Origin: Paenibacillus paridis
Lineage (GTDB): Bacteria > Bacillota > Bacilli > Paenibacillales > Paenibacillaceae
Length of the DNA stretch: 64,000 nucleotides
Reading direction: 5' to 3'
Assembly (NCBI RefSeq): GCF_006345825.1
Contig: NZ_VCIX01000092.1
Coordinates: 496,001 to 560,000, forward strand
The notes under the pieces were generated by a model. The model saw only the letters and a list, made by a program, of their open reading frames with translations. It was not told the DNA's origin and did no database searches. Positions 44,565-53,646 of this stretch are shown here, piece after piece. Made by a program: the position numbers and the translations under genes. Each line of letters starts with the position of its first letter. Position 1 is the first letter of the stretch.

Positions 44565-45060
44565 CTATTGAAAATAACTTCGTTTAACGGTAATTTATTC
44601 CGTTAATTTCAACGATTTTCTTCCGTCTCGGCTGATATGGTCGAATTAGAGGGAGGATTTCCTGTTATTTGCTTAAAAGAAAAGAAAACGCTTCAATTAG
44701 CGGTAATTTATCCCGTTAAACGGGATTTCATTGGAGAGTAATAGGAATTAACGGGAATTTGTCCCGTAAATTTCAACGATTCTCTGCTTTCTCGGTTGAT
44801 GTGGTCGAATTAGAGGGAGGATTTCCTGTTAATTGCTTAAAAGAGCAGAAAACGCTTCAATTAGCGGTAATTTATCCCGTTAAACGGGATTTCATTGGAG
44901 AGTAATAGGAATTAACGGGAATTCGTCCCGTTAATTTCAACGATTCTCTTCTTTCTCGGCTGATGTGGTCGAATTAGAGGGAGAATTTCCTGTTAATTGC
45001 TTAAAAGAGCGGAAAACCCTTTATTTAGCAGGAGAAATTCCTGATAAATCAAATAGAGAG
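44565..45060. repeat. 164-bp tandem repeat, nearly three copies
   Basis: Near-identical units begin at 44611, 44775 and 44939, a spacing of exactly 164 bp; the third decays after about 100 bases and a partial copy precedes the first. Each unit has palindromes, for example TTAACGGGA-ATTCG-TCCCGTTAA at 44912-44934 and ATCCCGTT-A-AACGGGAT at 44874-44890. Units 1 and 2 each carry a 34-codon frame (44637-44741 with ATG, 44801-44905 with GTG) containing LQLAVIYPVKRDFIGE. No ribosome site is present, so coding is uncertain. Confidence 0.9.
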
Positions 45061-45387
45061 AAGTCACCAATAGTGTGGCTTTTTTCTTGTTTTATTATTA
45101 GTCAAAAGCTGTTATTCCATATTGCTATTAGGTTTCAATCGGGTGCAATGATTTCTGTTAGTGGACTATTTCGCTATACGTTCATGTACAGGAGTTGGCT
45201 TACGATGAATGCTCCTCTTTAAAACACTTTTTGATTATTGCATAAAAACTGACTATTTGCTCCACCTGCGTAGTATGGATCAACAAATTGAATTCCGTCA
45301 TCTTCCCAAAACAAACTTCGTTCATGTCAAATGTGCTTGGCAGATCATATTTCAAAGTTTTATTACCGCCGCATGGGCATGCAAATT
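45061..45387. other. non-coding spacer between the two repeat arrays
   Basis: No supported gene is seen. Frames that enter from here into the octamer array are open only because the array lacks stop codons. Confidence 0.5.
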
Positions 45388-46104
45388 CCCACGAACCCAC
45401 GAACCCACGAACCCACGAACCCACGAACCCACGAACCCACGAACCCACGAACCCACGAACCCACGAACCCACGAACCCACGAACCCACGAACCCACGAAC
45501 CCACGAACCCACGAACCCACGAACCCACGAACCCACGAACCCACGAACCCACGAACCCACGAACCCACGAACCCACGAACCCACGAACCCACGAACCCAC
45601 GAACCCACGAACCCACGAACCCACGAACCCACGAACCCACGAACCCACGAACCCACGAACCCACGAACCCACGAACCCACGAACCCACGAACCCACGAAC
45701 CCACGAACCCACGAACCCACGAACCCACGAACCCACGAACCCACGAACCCACGAACCCACGAACCCACGAACCCACGAACCCACGAACCCACGAACCCAC
45801 GAACCCACGAACCCACGAACCCACGAACCCACGAACCCACGAACCCACGAACCCACGAACCCACGAACCCACGAACCCACGAACCCACGAACCCACGAAC
45901 CCACGAACCCACGAACCCACGAACCCACGAACCCACGAACCCACGAACCCACGAACCCACGAACCCACGAACCCACGAACCCACGAACCCACGAACCCAC
46001 GAACCCACGAACCCACGAACCCACGAACCCACGAACCCACGAACCCACGAACCCACGAACCCACGAACCCACGAACCCACGAACCCACGAACCCACGAAC
46101 CCAC
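45388..46104. repeat. octamer tandem array, 89 perfect copies of CCCACGAA
   Basis: CCCACGAA is repeated 89 times without visible variation from 45388 to 46099, then a partial unit. Eight bases is not a multiple of three and no frame of the unit contains a stop, so all six frames are open and give artificial proteins with an eight-residue period. The complementary strand reads GGGTTCGT repeatedly, with G-triplets separated by five bases, which meets the usual rule for G-quadruplex formation. Confidence 0.97.
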
Positions 46105-46342
46105 CACTCCACCACCAACAAACATTCACTTCCTATGGTTACAACAAACCGTTTCTGAAATAAACGATTGGGACATATACATATACATATGCCTATACAG
46201 TACTTAGATTGATTGTTAGATATCAGTACTTCAAAAGATCGTTATAGGATTACGATATTTCAATACGCCGGGGAATGGACAGCAACTTTTAGGGCAAGAC
46301 GTGAGGAGGATCATGTTTGCAGCGTTTAAAAAAATAAAAAGA

Positions 46343-46371
46343 TTGCCGGAGCTGAACTTTTGGTGTATATT
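46343..46371 (+). promoter_or_regulatory. putative sigma-A promoter of the iol operon
   Basis: TTGCCG and TATATT are spaced by 17 bases. Transcription would begin near 46378, at the first of two operator-like sequences. Confidence 0.5.
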
Positions 46372-46379
46372 AAGGTCAA

Positions 46380-46415
46380 TTAAGCGCTTTACCTTGTTAA
46401 GTTAAGCGCTATACC
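46380..46415. promoter_or_regulatory. two LacI/cre-like operators at the iol promoter
   Basis: TTAAGCGCTTTACC (46380-46393) and TTAAGCGCTATACC (46402-46415) are near-identical direct copies 22 bp apart, about two helical turns. Each has the central CG of LacI-family operators and sits at and just after the predicted start of transcription, a good place for repression. Binding by the LacI protein at 43441 or by CcpA is inferred. Confidence 0.6.
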
Positions 46416-46436
46416 GATTTGTGGAGGGAGCATCAT

Positions 46437-48302
46437 ATGAACAAGATACGGTTAACGATGGCACAGGCATTGCTGCGTTTTCTTGATAATCAATATGTAT
46501 CGGTTGATGGCAAGGAAACCAAATTCGTGCAGGGCATCATGGGCATTTTCGGGCATGGCAACGTTACGGGGCTGGGTGAAGCGATTGAGAGAAGCCCAGG
46601 AGAGCTGACCTTTATTCAAGGCAAGAACGAGCAGGGGATGGTCCATGCTGCAACCGCTTACGCCAAGCAGAGGAACCGTCTTCAAATTTATGCTTGCACA
46701 TCCTCCATTGGACCTGGCGCTTTAAATATGGTAACGGCTGCAGCAACGGCTACAGTCAACCGAATTCCGGTCCTGCTGCTGCCTGGCGATAATTTTGCAT
46801 CAAGGCAGCCTGACCCTGTTCTTCAACAGCTTGAGGTTGTATCTGATTATACGGTTTCTGCCGTTGATGCTTTTAAGCCCGTGAGCAAGTTCTGGGATCG
46901 TATCGTACGTCCGGAGCAGCTCATGCAAGCTGCTTCGCAAGCGATGCGCGTGCTGACGGATCCAGCAGAAACAGGAGCAGTTACGCTGGCTTTGCCACAG
47001 GATGTACAGGCAGAAGCTTACGATTACCCGGCGGCATTTTTTGAGAAAAAAGTACATTTCATCGATCGCCGTTTGCCTACGCCGGAATCACTGCAGCGTG
47101 CAGTGGATTTGATCGCGAAGAAGCGCAAACCGCTTATTATTGCAGGCGGAGGCGTGCTTTACTCCAGTGCATCGAAGGAGCTGGCAGAGTTCGCAGAAGC
47201 ATTCGGAATTCCGGTAGCGGAGACGCAGGCAGGAAAAAGCTCGCTGCCTTGGAATCATCCGCTTAATGTCGGCGCGGTTGGCGTGACAGGAACGCTTGCC
47301 GCGAATCGGTTGGCTGCCGAGGCCGATCTCATTATTGGAATAGGCACGCGTTATTCTGATTTTACTACCTCTTCTAAATCTGCATTCCGCAGCGAAGACG
47401 TGCAATTCGTGAACCTGAACGTAAGCAGCTTCGATTCATTCAAGCTTGATGGCGTTGCCGTTACTTGCGATGCCCAAGCCGGCTTGCAAGGACTGCGTTA
47501 CGCGCTTGCTGAATTGAGCTATCACTCCGGTTATGGCGACAATGAAGTCGCGGAGCTTAAGCAGCAATGGGATGCAGAGGTTGACCGGCTTTACGCCGCA
47601 GAGCATGAGGATGGGCTGGCGCAGACAAGAGCGCTTGGCGTCATCAACGAAACCCTCGGCGATTCGGATATTATTGTCTGTGCCGCAGGCAGTCTGCCAG
47701 GCGATTTGCACCGGGTGTGGCGCTCGGTTGAGCCGAAAACGTACCATATGGAATACGGCTTCTCATGTATGGGTTATGAGGTTAGCGGTGCGTTTGGCGC
47801 TGCACTTGCTGAGCCCGATAAGGATGTATATGCGATTCTCGGCGATGGCAGTTATCTGATGCTGCATTCGGAGCTTGTGACGAGCATTCAAGAAGGCCGC
47901 AAATTCACGGTGCTTCTGCTTGATAATCACGGTTATCAGTGTATTCACAATTTGCAAAGGGGCCATGGCAGCGACGGCTTCGGCAATGAATTCCGTTTCC
48001 GTACAGAAAAAACTGGCGGATTGAAAGGCCAGTATATGCCGATTGATTTCTCGGCGCATGCGCGCAGCATGGGCGCTGCAACCTTTAAAGCGACAACGGC
48101 GGAAGAGCTAAGAGAGGCATTGCTGCTTGCCAAGGACGAGAAGGGCACGACGCTCATCGAGATTCCGGTCGTTCCAGGCACGAATACCTCTGGTTATGAA
48201 TCCTGGTGGAACGTCGGTGTTCCCGAGGTTTCCGTAAGCGATAAGGTTGCCCGGGCACATAAGGAAATGAAACAAAATATTGATGCAGTCAAACTTATCT
48301 AA
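46437..48302 (+). CDS. iolD: 3D-(3,5/4)-trihydroxycyclohexane-1,2-dione hydrolase
   Basis: Thiamine-diphosphate enzyme that opens the ring of trihydroxycyclohexane-1,2-dione to give 5-deoxy-glucuronate, the third step of myo-inositol breakdown. The three-domain layout of ThDP enzymes is complete (621 residues): an N-terminal domain with FIQGKNEQGMVHAATAYA, a central domain with KPLIIAGGGVLYS, and a C-terminal ThDP-binding domain with GDGS near residue 470 and the matching Asn in LLDNHGYQC. Specific IolD segments such as HNLQRGHGSDGFGNEFR are present. The frame extends to 46419 but GGAGGGAG fits the ATG at 46437. First gene of the operon. Confidence 0.95.
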   Translation: MNKIRLTMAQALLRFLDNQYVSVDGKETKFVQGIMGIFGHGNVTGLGEAIERSPGELTFIQGKNEQGMVHAATAYAKQRNRLQIYACTSSIGPGALNMVTAAATATVNRIPVLLLPGDNFASRQPDPVLQQLEVVSDYTVSAVDAFKPVSKFWDRIVRPEQLMQAASQAMRVLTDPAETGAVTLALPQDVQAEAYDYPAAFFEKKVHFIDRRLPTPESLQRAVDLIAKKRKPLIIAGGGVLYSSASKELAEFAEAFGIPVAETQAGKSSLPWNHPLNVGAVGVTGTLAANRLAAEADLIIGIGTRYSDFTTSSKSAFRSEDVQFVNLNVSSFDSFKLDGVAVTCDAQAGLQGLRYALAELSYHSGYGDNEVAELKQQWDAEVDRLYAAEHEDGLAQTRALGVINETLGDSDIIVCAAGSLPGDLHRVWRSVEPKTYHMEYGFSCMGYEVSGAFGAALAEPDKDVYAILGDGSYLMLHSELVTSIQEGRKFTVLLLDNHGYQCIHNLQRGHGSDGFGNEFRFRTEKTGGLKGQYMPIDFSAHARSMGAATFKATTAEELREALLLAKDEKGTTLIEIPVVPGTNTSGYESWWNVGVPEVSVSDKVARAHKEMKQNIDAVKLI

Positions 48303-48324
48303 TCGAGTAGAGGAGAAATTACCG

Positions 48325-49224
48325 ATGAGCCAATTCCCTTTCAAGCTCGGCATACACCCGATTAATTGGGTCGGTGAAGATGTGAAGGAGCACGGAGAAG
48401 ACACAACCTTCGAGCAAATCGTAGATGATATTCAAGCGCTTGGCTTGACAGGAACGGAAATGGGAAGGAAATACCCAGCAAATCCGGCAGTACTGAAAGA
48501 AGAGCTCGCAAAGCGCGGCATCAGCCTCTCTTCCCAGTGGAAAACCGTCTTGTTCTCGGACCCGGCTTACAAGGAATCCGAGCTTGCCGATTACCGTGAG
48601 CATGCCAAGTTCTTGCAAAGCATGGGCAGCAAGGTGATTAGCACCTGTGAAGGCGGGGGCTCGCTGCATTTCGATGCGCGGCGCACGCCGAATGAGACGG
48701 AAGTGCTGCGTCTGGACGAAGCGGGCTGGAGAAGCCTCGCCGACGGGTTAAATGCGGCTGGTGCCATCGCCCAGGAATACGGCCTCAAGCTGACGTACCA
48801 CCATCATGGAGGCACCGTCATCGAAAGCCCAGAAGAGATCGACCGGCTTATGGAGCTGACTGATCCATCGCTAGTCTATCTGCTGTTTGATACCGGCCAT
48901 GCCTATTATGGCGGCGCTGATCCACTTGAGGTACTCCGCAAGCATTACGACCGTATTGCCTATGTCCATTTGAAGGACATTCGGCCGGAGGTGCTGGATC
49001 GCTCGCGCGCAGAGCAAGCTGACTTTGTCACTTGTATCCGCAACGGAGTATTTACAGTTCCTGGTGACGGCTGTATCGATTTTGAACCGATAATCAAGGA
49101 ATTAGTTACCCGCGGCTACGATGGCTGGGCGATGCTTGAAGGCGAACAGGACCCTGCCGCGCATCCCGCTTACGAATACGCGAAGCAATCATTGCTTTAT
49201 TTGAATTCCCTGAAGACAACGTAA
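48325..49224 (+). CDS. iolE: myo-inosose-2 dehydratase
   Basis: Dehydrates 2-keto-myo-inositol (inosose), the second step of inositol catabolism, in the cytoplasm. The protein (299 residues) is a xylose-isomerase-like TIM barrel. It begins FKLGIHPINWVGED, typical of IolE, and shows LTYHHHGGTVIES, YLLFDTGHAYYGG and HLKDIRPEV, where the His, Asp and Glu residues bind the metal. The start at 48325 follows AGAGGAGAAA; the open frame reaches back to 48280 within iolD. It lies 22 bases after iolD. Confidence 0.95.
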   Translation: MSQFPFKLGIHPINWVGEDVKEHGEDTTFEQIVDDIQALGLTGTEMGRKYPANPAVLKEELAKRGISLSSQWKTVLFSDPAYKESELADYREHAKFLQSMGSKVISTCEGGGSLHFDARRTPNETEVLRLDEAGWRSLADGLNAAGAIAQEYGLKLTYHHHGGTVIESPEEIDRLMELTDPSLVYLLFDTGHAYYGGADPLEVLRKHYDRIAYVHLKDIRPEVLDRSRAEQADFVTCIRNGVFTVPGDGCIDFEPIIKELVTRGYDGWAMLEGEQDPAAHPAYEYAKQSLLYLNSLKTT

Positions 49225-49237
49225 AGGAGGATGCAGC

Positions 49238-50248
49238 ATGCAGCAAGTGACTTTTCCAAGCGGCAAACCGCTTGATTTTGTAGCTATCGGGCGCCTATGC
49301 ATCGACTTGAATGCAAACGAGATTAACCGTCCAATGGAAGAAACGATGACGTTTACGAAGTACGTCGGAGGCTCGCCGGCGAACATTGCGATTGGCATGT
49401 CCCGTCTCGGGCAGAAAACGGCTTTTATCGGGAAAATCGCCAATGACCAGATGGGCCGTTTTATCTCTACTTATTTGCAGAGAGAAGGCATCGATACGTC
49501 GAGCGTATCCGTAGACGACACTGGAGCCGTAACCGGCCTTGCTTTTACCGAAATTAAGAGCCCGTCCGAATGCAGCATTCTCATGTACCGCGACAACGTG
49601 GCTGATTTGCTGCTGAAGCCCGAAGAGGTAAGCGAGGAAATAATCGCACAAGCGAAAATGCTGCTCATCTCCGGTACGGCTTTGGCGCAAAGCCCTTCGA
49701 GAGAGGCTGTTTTCCAAGCACTTGAATACGCGAAGAAGCATGGCGCAGTGATTGCATTTGATCTTGATTACCGGCCATATACGTGGAAATCGGCGGAGGA
49801 AACGGCCGTGTATTACAACTTGGCTGCCGAGAAATGCGATATTCTGATCGGAACGCGTGAAGAATTCGACCAAATGGAAATGTTCGAGAACAATCCTACG
49901 CACGATGACCGCGTGACTGCGACCAAGTGGTTCAGCTATTCAGCTAAGATTGCGATCATCAAGCACGGCAAGGAAGGCTCGATTGCTTATACGAAGGATG
50001 GCTCGGAGCATCGTGCCAAGAGCTACCCCGCCAAGGTCATCAAAACCTTTGGTGCCGGCGATTCTTACGCGGCCGGTTTTCTGTACGGCGTCATGCAGGG
50101 CTGGACACTAGAGAAAAGTATGGAATACGGCAGCGCGGCGGCATGTATCGTCATCTCAAGCCATAGCTGCTCGGACGCTATGCCAACTACGGAACAAGTA
50201 AACGATTATATAAAGCGCTGCGAACGCGGTGAAATTACTGCTTCATAA
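49238..50248 (+). CDS. iolC: 5-dehydro-2-deoxygluconokinase
   Basis: Phosphorylates 2-deoxy-5-keto-gluconate with ATP. It is a PfkB-family kinase (336 residues) with the first signature GGSPANIAIGMSRLGQK and the second TFGAGDSYAAGFLYG, where Asp275 is the catalytic base. AAGGAGGATGCAGC precedes the ATG and only 13 bases separate it from iolE, so the two are co-transcribed. Confidence 0.95.
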   Translation: MQQVTFPSGKPLDFVAIGRLCIDLNANEINRPMEETMTFTKYVGGSPANIAIGMSRLGQKTAFIGKIANDQMGRFISTYLQREGIDTSSVSVDDTGAVTGLAFTEIKSPSECSILMYRDNVADLLLKPEEVSEEIIAQAKMLLISGTALAQSPSREAVFQALEYAKKHGAVIAFDLDYRPYTWKSAEETAVYYNLAAEKCDILIGTREEFDQMEMFENNPTHDDRVTATKWFSYSAKIAIIKHGKEGSIAYTKDGSEHRAKSYPAKVIKTFGAGDSYAAGFLYGVMQGWTLEKSMEYGSAAACIVISSHSCSDAMPTTEQVNDYIKRCERGEITAS

Positions 50249-50268
50249 GCCGAGAGGAGAGCGACAAA

Positions 50269-51714
50269 ATGGTAAACACATTAAAAAATTATATCGGCGG
50301 AGAATGGGTGGAGGCTTCGACGACAGAGGTAGAGGCAGTCGTCAATCCGGCGACGGAAGAGACGCTTGCGAACGTACCTTTATCAACGAAAGAGGATGTC
50401 GACAAAGCGGTCCTTGCAGCCAAACAAGCCTTCCAAAGCTGGAGCAAAACACCGGTACCGAAACGTGCGCGCGTATTGTTCAAATATCAGCAGCTGCTTG
50501 TTGACCACTGGGAAGAGCTTGCGCAGCTAATTACGAAAGAGAACGGAAAAAGCTACAGCGAAGCTTACGGCGAGGTGCTTCGCGGCATCGAGTGCGTAGA
50601 GTTTGCGGCAGGAGCGCCAAACCTGATGATGGGCAAGCAATTGCCGGACATCGCTTCCAACATCGAATCAGGCATGTACCGCTATCCGATTGGCGTCATC
50701 GGCGGCATTACGCCATTCAACTTCCCGATGATGGTGCCTTGCTGGATGTTCCCGCTAGCTATCGCTTGCGGCAATACCTTTGTATTGAAACCATCGGAGC
50801 GTACGCCGCTACTCGCTCAGCGCTTGGCAGAGCTGTTTGCCGAAGCTGGTTTGCCTGCCGGCGTGCTTAACGTCGTACACGGAGCACGCGATGTTGTAAA
50901 CGGAATTTTGGAGCATAAAGATATCGCTGGGGTATCCTTCGTCGGCTCGCAGCCGGTTGCCGAGTATGTATACAAAACAGGTACGGCAAACGGCAAGCGC
51001 GTGCAAGCGCTGGCTGGCGCAAAAAATCATTCTATCGTGCTTCCGGATGCGGATCTAGACCTTACCGTGAAAGAAATCGTTAATGCTGCTTTCGGCTCGG
51101 CCGGCGAGCGCTGCATGGCTTGCGCGGTTGTGGTAGCGGTTGGCGAAGTTGGCGATACGCTCGTAAGCAAGCTAACGGACGCTGCTAACAAAATCACCAT
51201 CGGCAACGGCATGGAGGAGAATGTATTCCTTGGACCGGTCATTCGCGGCGGGGCTAAAGAAAGAACGCTCCATTATATCGAAACAGGCGAGAACGAAGGC
51301 GCCTTACTTGTTCGCGACGGACGCAAGGACGCAGCAACTGACGGAGAAGGTTACTTTGTTGGACCAACGATTTTCGATAACGTAGAAAGCGGCATGAAAA
51401 TTTGGCAAGATGAGATTTTTGCACCAGTACTTGCGATTGTACGCGTTGCAACGCTGGAGGATGCCATTGCCCTTGCGAACAAATCCGACTTCGCTAACGG
51501 TGCTTGCCTATTCACGTCGAACGGCAGCAGCGTTCGCCAATTCCGCGAGACAATCGACGCAGGCATGCTTGGCATTAACCTAGGCGTACCGGCGCCAATG
51601 GCATTCTTCCCGTTCTCGGGGTGGAAAAAATCGTTCTACGGCGATCTTCATGCCAACGGAACCGATGGCGTAGAGTTTTATACTCGCAAGAAAATGGTGA
51701 CGGCTCGGTGGTAA
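50269..51714 (+). CDS. iolA: methylmalonate/malonate-semialdehyde dehydrogenase (acylating)
   Basis: CoA-acylating, NAD-dependent dehydrogenase (481 residues) that turns malonic semialdehyde into acetyl-CoA and CO2, the last step of the pathway. The nucleophile is Cys282 in GERCMACAVVV. The segment GVIGGITPFNFPMMVPCWMF is a signature of the MmsA/IolA group and distinguishes it from ordinary aldehyde dehydrogenases. AGAGGAGAGCG precedes the ATG. It overlaps iolJ by seven bases. Confidence 0.95.
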   Translation: MVNTLKNYIGGEWVEASTTEVEAVVNPATEETLANVPLSTKEDVDKAVLAAKQAFQSWSKTPVPKRARVLFKYQQLLVDHWEELAQLITKENGKSYSEAYGEVLRGIECVEFAAGAPNLMMGKQLPDIASNIESGMYRYPIGVIGGITPFNFPMMVPCWMFPLAIACGNTFVLKPSERTPLLAQRLAELFAEAGLPAGVLNVVHGARDVVNGILEHKDIAGVSFVGSQPVAEYVYKTGTANGKRVQALAGAKNHSIVLPDADLDLTVKEIVNAAFGSAGERCMACAVVVAVGEVGDTLVSKLTDAANKITIGNGMEENVFLGPVIRGGAKERTLHYIETGENEGALLVRDGRKDAATDGEGYFVGPTIFDNVESGMKIWQDEIFAPVLAIVRVATLEDAIALANKSDFANGACLFTSNGSSVRQFRETIDAGMLGINLGVPAPMAFFPFSGWKKSFYGDLHANGTDGVEFYTRKKMVTARW

Positions 51715-52586
51715 CCCTTGTATCGATGAAGGAAATGCTGCTGCGGGGAGCCGAAGAAGGTTATGCCGTCGGCCAGTTCAACCTGAACAACCTGGAGTTT
51801 ACGCAAGCGATTTTGCAAGCGGCAGAGGAGGAGCAGGCGCCGGTTATTCTCGGCGTCAGCGAAGCCTACATCCCGTATATGGGCGGGCTTGAATTCATTA
51901 CGGGCATGGTGAAATCGTTGGTTCAGCATTACGGCATTACCGTACCGGTCGCGCTCCATCTGGATCACGGCTCTACGTATGACGTGTGCATTCGCGCGCT
52001 GCGTGCCGGATTTACCTCCGTCATGATCGATGCCTCCCACCACTCGCTGGAGGAGAACATCGATATTACGGGCAGAGTCACGGACGCTGCGCATGTGCTT
52101 GGCGCAAGCGTGGAAGCAGAGCTTGGCCGTATTGTTGGCCGTGAGGATGACCTTGTCGTTGACGACGCGGAGGGCATGTATGCCGTTCCGGAGGAATGCC
52201 TCCGCCTTGTCCGCGAGACGGGCATTGACTGCCTGGCTCCTGCGCTTGGCTCGGTTCACGGGCCTTATCGCGGCCAGCCGAAGCTTGGTTATGCAAGAAT
52301 GGGCGAGATCCGGCAACTGACCGGACTCCCGCTTGTTCTGCATGGCGGGAGCGGATTGCCGGATGATGAGATTCGGCAGGCGATCAAGCTTGGCACTGCA
52401 AAAATAAATGTAAATACGGATAATCAAGCCGCTTTCACGCAGGCGATCCGGGGCTTCCTTGCGGAGCATCCGGACGCTTATGATCCGCGCAACTATTTAA
52501 TTCCGGCGCGGCAGGCGATTCAGGAATCCGTGAAAGCGAAAATCCGGTTGTTCGGCAGTTCAGGCAAAGCGAAGCGGGAGGTATAA
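51708..52586 (+). CDS. iolJ: class II 6-phospho-5-dehydro-2-deoxy-D-gluconate aldolase
   Basis: Zinc-dependent class II aldolase (292 residues) that splits phosphorylated 2-deoxy-5-keto-gluconate into DHAP and malonic semialdehyde. Motifs are VALHLDHGSTYD, VEAELGRIVGRED, LGSVHGPYRG and LVLHGGSGLPDDEIR. The frame continues far into iolA, but family starts and a modest ribosome site fit the GTG at 51708. A general fructose-bisphosphate aldolase is the alternative, which the operon context argues against. Confidence 0.92.
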   Translation: MVTLVSMKEMLLRGAEEGYAVGQFNLNNLEFTQAILQAAEEEQAPVILGVSEAYIPYMGGLEFITGMVKSLVQHYGITVPVALHLDHGSTYDVCIRALRAGFTSVMIDASHHSLEENIDITGRVTDAAHVLGASVEAELGRIVGREDDLVVDDAEGMYAVPEECLRLVRETGIDCLAPALGSVHGPYRGQPKLGYARMGEIRQLTGLPLVLHGGSGLPDDEIRQAIKLGTAKINVNTDNQAAFTQAIRGFLAEHPDAYDPRNYLIPARQAIQESVKAKIRLFGSSGKAKREV

Positions 52587-52590
52587 GGAT

Positions 52591-53646
52591 ATGACAAAAA
52601 AAATTACGATTGGCATTATCGGAGCGGGGCGCATTGGCAAAATTCACGCCGACAATCTGCTTCGTCTGCCTCAAGTACAAATTACAGCGGTGAGCGATCT
52701 GTTTGCAGGTCCTGAGCTTAGCGCATGGGCCGCTGAACGCGGCATTTCGAAGGTGACGAAGGACAGCTCTGAAATTATAAATGATCCAGCCATTGACGCG
52801 ATCTTCATCTGCTCTTCGACCGATACGCATGTTCCGTTGATTAAACAGGCAGCGCAGGCGGGCAAGCATGTATTCTGCGAGAAGCCGCTTAGCATGGACA
52901 TTAAGCGGACCGAGGAAGCCGTAGCGGCTGCGGAAGCAGCTGGCATCAAGCTGCAAATCGGCTTTAACCGCCGTTTTGACCATAACTTCAAGCGTGTACG
53001 CGAGCATGTGCTGATCGGTTCAGTAGGCACGCCGCATATCGTGAAAATTACTTCACGCGATCCGAATCCTCCGCATGAAGAGTACATTAAAGTTTCCGGC
53101 GGCATCTTTATGGATATGATGATCCATGATTTCGACATGGCACGTTTCCTGACTGGCAGCGAAGTGACAGAGGTTTACGCGCAGGGCGGCGTTCTGATCG
53201 ATCCGGTCTTCGGTAAATATGGCGACGTGGATACAGCCATCGTCACCCTTCGTTTTGCCAACGGTGCGCTTGGCGTCATTGACAACAGCCGCCAGGCGGC
53301 TTACGGTTACGACCAGCGCGTTGAAGTTTTTGGCTCCAAAGGCAGCGTTGCAGTCAGCAATGATCACCCGAACACGGCAGAGGTAAGCTCGGCTGAAGGC
53401 GTGACGCGTGACAAACCGCTGCATTTCTTCTTGGAGCGCTACAACGAGGCTTATATCGATGAAACTAGACAATTCGTAGATTGTCTCAGCAACGGACAGC
53501 CTCTTCCGGTCACTGGCGAGGATGGCGTGAAGGCAGAAACGATCGCGTTGGCCGCCAAGCTTTCCTATCAGCTCGGGCGCCCCGTTCAAATAAGCGAAGC
53601 AGTTCAGTTGAAGCAAGAAGCAGAAGGGGCGGGTAGCCATGTCTAA
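52591..53646 (+). CDS. iolG: inositol 2-dehydrogenase
   Basis: NAD-dependent oxidation of myo-inositol to 2-keto-myo-inositol, the entry step. GFO/IDH/MocA fold (351 residues) with the N-terminal IGIIGAGRIGKIHADNL, the EKPLSMDI motif holding the catalytic Lys, and the later FMDMMIHDFDMARFL segment containing the expected Asp and His. GGGAGGTATAAGGAT precedes the ATG. It overlaps iolB by eight bases. Confidence 0.93.
   Translation: MTKKITIGIIGAGRIGKIHADNLLRLPQVQITAVSDLFAGPELSAWAAERGISKVTKDSSEIINDPAIDAIFICSSTDTHVPLIKQAAQAGKHVFCEKPLSMDIKRTEEAVAAAEAAGIKLQIGFNRRFDHNFKRVREHVLIGSVGTPHIVKITSRDPNPPHEEYIKVSGGIFMDMMIHDFDMARFLTGSEVTEVYAQGGVLIDPVFGKYGDVDTAIVTLRFANGALGVIDNSRQAAYGYDQRVEVFGSKGSVAVSNDHPNTAEVSSAEGVTRDKPLHFFLERYNEAYIDETRQFVDCLSNGQPLPVTGEDGVKAETIALAAKLSYQLGRPVQISEAVQLKQEAEGAGSHV

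Noticed and set aside
44965..45222. 85-residue frame starting in the third 164-bp unit
   Set aside because: It is the decayed continuation of the repeat frame, without a ribosome site or recognizable domain.
45388..46104. CRISPR array
   Set aside because: Units are 8 bp, contiguous and identical, with no spacers and no cas genes.
45200..46207. Long open frames on both strands across the octamer array, up to 332 residues with eight-residue repeats
   Set aside because: The 8-bp unit has no stop in any frame, so all six frames are open regardless of coding; no ribosome sites and no non-repeat domain were found.
46313..46404. Short frame of about 30 codons with GAGGAGGA just before it, possible iol leader peptide
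   Set aside because: The ribosome site is too close to the ATG and the frame runs through the predicted iol promoter, so it would not be on the iol transcript.
44446..46436. Genomic island or mobile element between the LacI gene and iolD
   Set aside because: No transposase, integrase, tRNA or flanking target duplication was seen; only two local repeat arrays.
49295..49903. 202-codon antisense frame inside iolC
   Set aside because: It mirrors a strongly supported kinase gene and has no independent start signal.
51678..52469. 263-codon antisense frame inside iolJ
   Set aside because: Shadow of the aldolase gene, with no ribosome site or domain.
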